In this document: in pieces, positions 13,324-17,275 of the stretch
How the letters are laid out: each line of letters opens with the position of its first letter
How positions within the stretch are numbered: position 1 is the stretch's first letter
Assembly: GCA_031268055.1 (NCBI GenBank)
Contig: JAIRXY010000022.1
Span: forward strand, 1-17,275
Direction of reading: 5' to 3'
Origin: Prevotellaceae bacterium
GTDB taxonomy: Bacteria > Bacteroidota > Bacteroidia > Bacteroidales > UBA932
DNA length: 17,275 nucleotides
Position numbers and translations under genes: made by a program
Notes under the pieces: model-generated
Database searches by the model: none
What the model was told of the DNA's origin: nothing
Seen by the model: only the letters and a program-made list of their open reading frames with translations

Positions 13324-13499
13324 CTTACAAAGAGGCTATTGCCGAAGTAGAAAAAATATTGGAGCAGCTGGAAAGCGGCGCGCTGGACGTAGACTGCATG
13401 TCGAGCACGGTGAAGCGCGCTGCCGACCTCCTACAGCTGTGCCGTAAAAAGCTGCACGCTACGGAGGAAGAAGTGAAAAAATTGAAAATTGAAAATTGA
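13305..13499 (+). CDS. xseB: Exodeoxyribonuclease VII small subunit
   Basis: The small subunit of ExoVII, which degrades single-stranded DNA from both ends together with XseA. It has 64 residues, normal for the family (about 60-80). The family pattern is clear: LTYKEAIAEVEKILEQLESG (6-25), then LDVDCMSSTVKRAADLLQLC and a coiled-coil tail. No xseA is in the window. The start codon lies inside xerD (19-bp overlap), so translation is probably coupled. The last codons LKIEN and the TGA stop are written by an ATTGAAA heptamer repeat, which suggests that the original 3' end was replaced or trimmed. Confidence 0.92.
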   Translation: MPTKELTYKEAIAEVEKILEQLESGALDVDCMSSTVKRAADLLQLCRKKLHATEEEVKKLKIEN

Positions 13500-13507
13500 A
13501 AATTGAA
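13481..13507 (+). repeat. Heptamer tandem repeat ATTGAAA at the xseB end
   Basis: Three exact units of ATTGAAA and one partial unit. Each carries TGA, and the 7-base period shifts the frame by one each time, so all three frames are closed. The third TGA (13497-13499) ends xseB. The glycosyltransferase relic begins directly after it. Confidence 0.8.
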
Positions 13508-13741
13508 TCCTACGGTCTGGAGGTGGATGGCAACCTTGCGCTTCACCAGCTGGACGACACCTCTTTTCTCGACTTTATGTCGCGGTGCAGCGCCTGCGCC
13601 TGCACGGGTGGGTTTGAATCCATCTGTGAAGCGATGTACCTTCGAAAGCCGGTGATGATGGCGCCCGCGCACATTGAGCAGGAGTGCAACGCGTTTGACG
13701 TTAGCCGGCAAAGGTGGTGGATATGTAGGGGCGGGTTTTAA
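13508..13741 (+). pseudogene. Glycosyltransferase C-terminal fragment (GT-B fold), decayed
   Basis: The frame after the heptamer tract reads a typical donor-binding end of a GT-B glycosyltransferase: LALHQLDDTSFLDFMSRC, then TGGFESICEAMYLRKPVMMA and PAHIEQECNAFDVSR. The G-F-E-S-x-x-E-A-x-x-x-x-K-P core is the nucleotide-sugar binding signature of MurG-like and related families. The preceding about 250 residues of such a protein are absent, and after residue DVSR the reading turns into REP-like hairpin sequence (RQRWWICRGGF, stop). No start codon exists except a TTG inside the repeat. It is therefore a fragment truncated at both ends. The exact family cannot be assigned from about 65 residues. 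Confidence 0.7.
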
Positions 13742-13748
13742 ACCTGCC
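13730..13748. repeat. REP-like hairpin 1 with GGGTTTTAAACC core
   Basis: GGCGGGTT pairs with AACCTGCC (one G-U) around a TTA loop. It shares the GGGTTTTAAACC core with the next hairpin. It lies between convergent transcription units and closes the glycosyltransferase relic frame. Confidence 0.6.
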
Positions 13749-13777
13749 TTCGACGACAATGACGGCGAAGCAAATCA

Positions 13778-13806
13778 CCCTAACAGGGTTTTAAACCTTG
13801 TTAGGG
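13778..13806. repeat. REP-like hairpin 2, 13-bp stem
   Basis: CCCTAACAGGGTT pairs with AACCTTGTTAGGG across a three-base loop with a single G-U. It shares its core with hairpin 1, 30 bp away. It has no proper T-run on either strand, but lies between convergent genes and may protect or end transcripts from both sides. Confidence 0.7.
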
Positions 13807-13916
13807 TTAATTGTACGTGAATATCACATTTTTTACACGCCCCACCCGTAGAGTAAGGGTAGGGTAGGGCGTGATGGGAGGCAACCCTTGCAGCTGCCCT
13901 AATGGACATTCTGGAA

Positions 13917-15263
13917 TCATACCCCATTCTTGCCAAGCAGCCTGATAGCCCTGATAAAGATGACCGCCGTAACCACCGAGGCGACGAAATCGGCTATCGG
14001 TATGCTGACCCATACGCCAAGCGTGTGGAAAAAGTGCGGAAGAATTATCAGGCAGGGCACCAAAAACAGCATCTGACGGGTGAGCGACAGAAAAATGGCA
14101 ATCTTGGGCTTCCCGATGGAGAGGAAAAAGTTGGAGGCCACCATCTGAAAACCAACGATGGGGAAAACGGCAAAAACAATGCGTATTCCCTGCACGGAAG
14201 CTCGCGTAAGTTCCGCGTCGGTGGTAAACCACCCAACGATAAAGTTGGGGAAAAGTTGGCACATCAGCGCGCCGAACGTGGTGACGCCTATGCCCCACCA
14301 AATGGTCAGGCGGGTAACCTTGCTCACGCGGTCGGCGTGGCGCGCCCCGTAGTTGTAGCCTACAATGGGCTGCATCCCCTGGTTAAGCCCCATCACCACC
14401 ATGACGAAAAGGAAGATAATCCGGTTGATTACCCCGTAAGCGCCAATGGCCACATCTCCGCCGTACTCCTTTAGCGCCTTGTTGATGAGAATCACTATCA
14501 GGCAGGCGCAGGCATTCATCAAAAACGGCGACAGGCCAATGGAGAGCATGCCCCTAACCAGCTTGGATTTCAGCTGGAATATTCCACGGCTAAAGTGCAC
14601 CACGCTGTTGGGGTTCAGCAGGTGCACAATTTGCAGGATGAGGGAGATGGCCTGCGCAATGACGGTTGCCCACGCCGCCCCCTCAATGCCCCAGCCAAAC
14701 CCGAAGATGAAGATGGGCGCCAGCGCGCAGTTGACGGCCACCGAGAGCAGCGTGACGTACATGGCCATGCGCGGATACCCTGCCGACCGGATGATGGCGT
14801 TAAGTCCAAAGTACATGTGCGTAATCACGTTGCCCAGCAAGATAATGCGCATGAAGTCGCGCGCATGGGGGATGGTGTTTTCGCTCGCTCCAAAGAAGTA
14901 GAGGATAGGGTCTAAAAAGGGAAAGCAGAGCAGCGAAAAGAGCACGCCAAAAATGATGTTCAGCACGAGCACGTTGCCCAGCACGCGGTTGGCGCTCTTG
15001 TAGTCCCTTTGCCCCAGCTTGACCGAAATCAGCGTGGAAGCGCCCACGCCCACGAGCGAGCCAAAGGCTGCGGCGAGGTTCATCAAAGGGGAGGTAAGCG
15101 CGAGGCCGGCAATAGCCCAATGCCCCACGCCGTGCCCAATGAAAACGCTATCAACAATGTTGTAAATCGACGAAGCTGTCATGGCAATAATGGCCGGAAA
15201 AGCGTACTGCGCCAGCAGCTTACCCGGGCGCTCCGTCCCTAATAAAAGCGGTGAATTTGACAT
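13917..15263 (-). CDS. MATE family efflux transporter
   Basis: An inner-membrane drug/cation antiporter of 448 residues with about 12 hydrophobic segments in two homologous halves. Family marks are the start GTERPGKLLAQYAFPAIIAM, VDSVFIGHGVG (38-48), VGVGASTLIS (73-82) in the first half, and GLNQGMQPIVGYNYGAR (about 296-312), the hallmark of the MepA/DinF side of the family. The last residues form a short basic tail. Substrate cannot be inferred. It starts 14 bp after the stop codon of ispE on the same strand and has no promoter of its own, so it is probably co-transcribed with ispE. Confidence 0.93.
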   Translation of the reverse strand: MSNSPLLLGTERPGKLLAQYAFPAIIAMTASSIYNIVDSVFIGHGVGHWAIAGLALTSPLMNLAAAFGSLVGVGASTLISVKLGQRDYKSANRVLGNVLVLNIIFGVLFSLLCFPFLDPILYFFGASENTIPHARDFMRIILLGNVITHMYFGLNAIIRSAGYPRMAMYVTLLSVAVNCALAPIFIFGFGWGIEGAAWATVIAQAISLILQIVHLLNPNSVVHFSRGIFQLKSKLVRGMLSIGLSPFLMNACACLIVILINKALKEYGGDVAIGAYGVINRIIFLFVMVVMGLNQGMQPIVGYNYGARHADRVSKVTRLTIWWGIGVTTFGALMCQLFPNFIVGWFTTDAELTRASVQGIRIVFAVFPIVGFQMVASNFFLSIGKPKIAIFLSLTRQMLFLVPCLIILPHFFHTLGVWVSIPIADFVASVVTAVIFIRAIRLLGKNGV

Positions 15264-15277
15264 AATATTCTTTTGAC

Positions 15278-16090
15278 TCAGCGTATTTTTTGCTTAAAAA
15301 TGGTGTAGCCCGAAAAAAGCCGCTCTGCATCGTCGGGTATTTTTTCAAAAATCCCAAACAGGGCTGAGCCGCTCCCCGACATAGCCGCATAAGTTGCCCC
15401 GCAGCCGTACAGCCTGCTTTTTACGTCTTGCAGCTGCGGGTACTTTGCAAAAACAATCGGCTCAAAATCGTTGACAAGCAGCTCCCTCCACGCTTCTACG
15501 TGCCGGGTTACAATGTGCTGCAAGCTCACCTCCGGTACCTTGGGGGTAATGCCGGCGTAGGCCTCGGCCGTGCTAACGCCAAGCGGAGGCTTAACCACCA
15601 GCAGCTCATACCCCGAAAGGCTTACCGCCACCGGCTGCAAAATTTCACCGCGCCCCGTTGCCAGCATTGGGACGTTGTAGATAAAAAAGGCGCAATCGCT
15701 GCCCAGCTGCGCGGCGTACCCCGCCAGCGCTTGCTGCGAAAGCGCAAGGTGAAAAATTTTGTTCAGCGCCAGCAGCACAAAAGCGGCGTTGCTCGACCCT
15801 CCGCCAAGCCCTGCGCCGTGCGGCACTTGCTTGTGCAGAAAAATGTCGGCGCCCGGCAGTCCAAAATCTTTTTGCAGCAGGCGGAACGCCCTTGCGCATA
15901 AGTTCTCCTCCGTTGCTACGCCAACCGGAATGCCGGTGCAGCGCAGGGAAAACTCCTCGCTCGGCAGCGCCTCTACCACATCGCTCCAGCCAATGGGAAA
16001 GAGCGTTGTCTCGACGCTGTGGTAGCCGTCGGAGCGTTTTTGCGTAACGTGCAGGCCAAGGTTGATTTTTGCGTTGGAAAGCTGGAGCAT
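15278..16090 (-). CDS. ispE: 4-diphosphocytidyl-2-C-methyl-D-erythritol kinase
   Basis: A GHMP-family kinase that phosphorylates CDP-methylerythritol with ATP, the fourth step of the MEP (non-mevalonate) isoprenoid pathway. It has 270 residues, slightly below the usual 280-290. The N-terminus AKINLGLHVTQKRSDGYH (7-24) holds catalytic K8. The ATP loop is PHGAGLGGGSSNAA (90-103), the catalytic aspartate D132 lies in GSDCAFF (130-136), and the C-terminal GHMP motif is MSGSGSALFG (237-246). ATG 16090 puts K8 at its normal place. A very good promoter lies about 110 bp upstream (16201-16230), leaving a leader of about 105 nt with a long inverted repeat. The MATE gene follows after 14 bp. Confidence 0.95.
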   Translation of the reverse strand: MLQLSNAKINLGLHVTQKRSDGYHSVETTLFPIGWSDVVEALPSEEFSLRCTGIPVGVATEENLCARAFRLLQKDFGLPGADIFLHKQVPHGAGLGGGSSNAAFVLLALNKIFHLALSQQALAGYAAQLGSDCAFFIYNVPMLATGRGEILQPVAVSLSGYELLVVKPPLGVSTAEAYAGITPKVPEVSLQHIVTRHVEAWRELLVNDFEPIVFAKYPQLQDVKSRLYGCGATYAAMSGSGSALFGIFEKIPDDAERLFSGYTIFKQKIR

Positions 16091-16119
16091 TGCGGCTTAT
16101 TCGGTTATAAAATTTCGGC

Positions 16120-16179
16120 GCAGCGGTCTGCCGCCTCACACCCCGCAGCAGCAGGGAGAAGTGAGACCGGCGGCGCTGC
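16120..16179 (-). promoter_or_regulatory. Highly structured leader of ispE (long imperfect inverted repeat)
   Basis: The outer arms GCAGC and GCTGC (plus CG) enclose two more complementary pairs: GCCGCC with GGCGGC, and GGTCT with AGACC, and an inner TCAC/GTGA pair. In the right arm the GGCGGC and AGACC blocks are in swapped order, so both cannot pair at once and two alternative folds are possible. The element lies between the ispE transcription start (near 16195) and its ATG. No T-run follows it directly. Confidence 0.5.
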
Positions 16180-16200
16180 AACCGTCTGCTATTTTTCGAA

Positions 16201-16230
16201 CAAAGATAAAGCTTATTGTAGAAATTACAA
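16201..16230 (-). promoter_or_regulatory. Promoter of ispE and the MATE gene
   Basis: On the minus strand: TTG (16230-16228), a 19-bp spacer, and TATCTTTG (16208-16201). It is an exact match to TTG-N19-TAnnTTTG, as good as the tatA promoter. Confidence 0.8.
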
Positions 16231-16244
16231 GCGAATGGAGGGCT

Positions 16245-16260
16245 GAAAAAAGCTGCTTTT
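16245..16260 (-). terminator. Weak terminator-like hairpin after the NlpC/P60 gene
   Basis: On the minus strand AAAAG, loop CAG and CTTTTTT form a small stem with a T-run just after the stop codon of the peptidase gene. The stem is only 5 bp and A/T-rich, so termination would be inefficient. Confidence 0.3.
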
Positions 16261-16263
16261 GCA

Positions 16264-17082
16264 TTAGCTTACAGCATCGGGAGGCGTAACTTTAACTTCC
16301 GGCTGCAAATTCTTCACAACCTTTAGCCGGTGCGTGTAGCGGTTGAGGTCGCTGTTGAAGATACCTCTGCTGTCGACCTTGTCTATGCGGACGCTTCCGG
16401 AGGCGTGAACAATTCGCCCTTCGCCCAGCAGCATTCCCACGTGGGTAATCCGCTCATTTTCGCCGCAAAAAAATGCAAGGTCGGCAGGCTGCGCGCGCTC
16501 CACGGCGGCCACGGTACTCCCCACGCCAGCTTGCTGCGCAGCGTCGCGGGGGATGCTTACGCCGGCCACGCGGTACGCCAGCTGCGTTAGCCCCGAGCAG
16601 TCGATACCCAGCAGCGTGCGCCCTCCCCAGAGGTAGGGCGCGTTGAGCAGCTGTAGCGCGGCGGCCACGGAAGCTTCGCGCCTGCCGCGGGGTAGCTTGC
16701 GGAGGGAGCGCTCCAGCCGGTAGGCGCGCCCCGCCAGCATAAACGTGCGAGTTGCCTCGCTGTACCCGTACAGCAAGCTGCCCTGCGGAAGGCAGACGCG
16801 TTGCTCCGCTCTTTCGTCCACGGCGAAGCATAGCGAGGAGGTGCAAATTTGGCTGGGCTGCGCAGCGTACTGCCCCCACGCCTCCTCGTCCGGCAGGCGC
16901 ACCATGAGCGGGTTAACCCAGCCTACGTAGCTGTCCGCAGCGGCGCAAACGCGCAGCCAGCAGCCGGACTGCTCCTCAACGCAGAACGTTTCGCCCCACA
17001 GCAGCTGCGACGTCATTTCGCTGCGCTCGTCGGCGGCTGCGCGCATGGGGACTACCGGGGTGATGGCAATGCCGTACTTCAT
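16264..17082 (-). CDS. NlpC/P60 (C40) cysteine peptidase with SH3-like N-terminus
   Basis: A probable peptidoglycan endopeptidase, of the YkfC type that cleaves gamma-D-Glu to diamino-acid bonds in muropeptides, 272 residues. The C-terminal catalytic domain (about 135-255) has APYLWGGRTLLGIDCSGL with nucleophile C162, then H214 in ITHVGMLLG and H226 in IVHASG as the other two residues of the triad. The first 125 residues fit two bacterial SH3-like modules, with the typical G-WLRV and Y-GWV turns (41-56). No signal peptide is visible (MKYGIAITPVVPMR), so it may act in the cytoplasm on recycled peptides, as does YkfC, or leave by another route. It is transcribed apart from ispE, which has its own promoter downstream. 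Confidence 0.9.
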   Translation of the reverse strand: MKYGIAITPVVPMRAAADERSEMTSQLLWGETFCVEEQSGCWLRVCAAADSYVGWVNPLMVRLPDEEAWGQYAAQPSQICTSSLCFAVDERAEQRVCLPQGSLLYGYSEATRTFMLAGRAYRLERSLRKLPRGRREASVAAALQLLNAPYLWGGRTLLGIDCSGLTQLAYRVAGVSIPRDAAQQAGVGSTVAAVERAQPADLAFFCGENERITHVGMLLGEGRIVHASGSVRIDKVDSRGIFNSDLNRYTHRLKVVKNLQPEVKVTPPDAVS

Positions 17083-17218
17083 AAATCTTTGGTGGCTTGG
17101 ATGCTGATACGCCTGCTAATATTAGCTCAGACAACTACGCATCAGCTATTTATATTGCTTATAGAAATATTTATTTATGTGAAATAGTACTGTAAAGGTA
17201 GAAAAAATTATGGATATG

Positions 17219-17250
17219 TTTGTTGAGGTTGGCAAAAAGCAGTACGTTTG
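17219..17250 (+). promoter_or_regulatory. Rightward promoter for a gene beyond the window
   Basis: TTTG (17219-17222), a 20-bp spacer and TACGTTTG (17243-17250). The match to TTTG-N19-TAnnTTTG is complete but for one extra spacer base. A start near 17256 would feed a plus-strand gene off the right edge, divergent from the peptidase gene. Confidence 0.5.
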
Positions 17251-17275
17251 CAGCTGATTTTGAAGATAATTTGGG

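Noticed and set aside
13807..14301. 164-codon minus-strand frame overlapping the end of the MATE gene
   Set aside because: Alternative frame of the same strand; the MATE frame has the transmembrane pattern and family motifs.
17211..17258. MDMFVEVGKKQYVCS, similar to the start of ribosomal protein L21
   Set aside because: Stops after 15 codons and overlaps a promoter; the resemblance to VEIGGKQY is most likely chance.

Overview
The window looks like a chromosomal segment of a Bacteroidota bacterium, most likely order Bacteroidales, with GC-rich core genes and AT-rich spacers. The evidence is the repeated promoter pattern TTG-N19-TAnnTTTG (best before tatA and ispE), the near absence of Shine-Dalgarno sequences, a DUF4270 lipoprotein, and a short one-domain 'glycogen synthase' of the kind annotated in this phylum. 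No rRNA, tRNA, CRISPR array, transposase or insertion sequence was found.

Layout. (1) 1-5800, plus strand: araA (L-arabinose isomerase) and araB (ribulokinase) flank a clearly AT-richer two-gene type II restriction-modification cassette. The cassette is a HindVP-like PD-(D/E)XK endonuclease followed by a cytosine-C5 methyltransferase, and it has its own promoter and a leader of three 22-bp repeats. (2) 5870-8170, minus strand: a Cu(+)-type P1B ATPase with its own terminator and a likely promoter. (3) 8415-9530, plus strand: a tatA-tatC operon behind a very good promoter. (4) 9549-11710, minus strand: a GT5-like N-terminal-domain protein whose gene overlaps that of a DUF4270 lipoprotein. (5) 11668-12351: a 684-bp gap with palindromes, a likely gene relic, a REP-like hairpin and a dispersed repeat. 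(6) 12305-13741, plus strand: xerD overlapping xseB, then a decayed glycosyltransferase fragment and two related hairpins. (7) 13917-17082, minus strand: an NlpC/P60 peptidase, then ispE behind a strong promoter and a highly structured leader, then a MATE transporter 14 bp after ispE. (8) The right edge carries a rightward promoter for a gene outside the window.

How the genes work together. AraA and AraB catalyse consecutive steps of arabinose catabolism (arabinose to ribulose to ribulose 5-phosphate). TatA and TatC form a minimal folded-protein export system. The restriction-modification pair is a self-contained defence or addiction module. The other genes are housekeeping functions without an obvious shared pathway.

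The most unusual features are not the proteins but the DNA between them. Seven-base repeats (ATTCAAA/TTTGAAT or ATTGAAA) lie at four gene boundaries and write the last codons and stop codons of araB and xseB. A composite repeat occurs in two inverted copies 6.5 kb apart. Each of the first two leader repeats of the restriction gene carries an SD-like purine run and an ATG followed directly by TAA.
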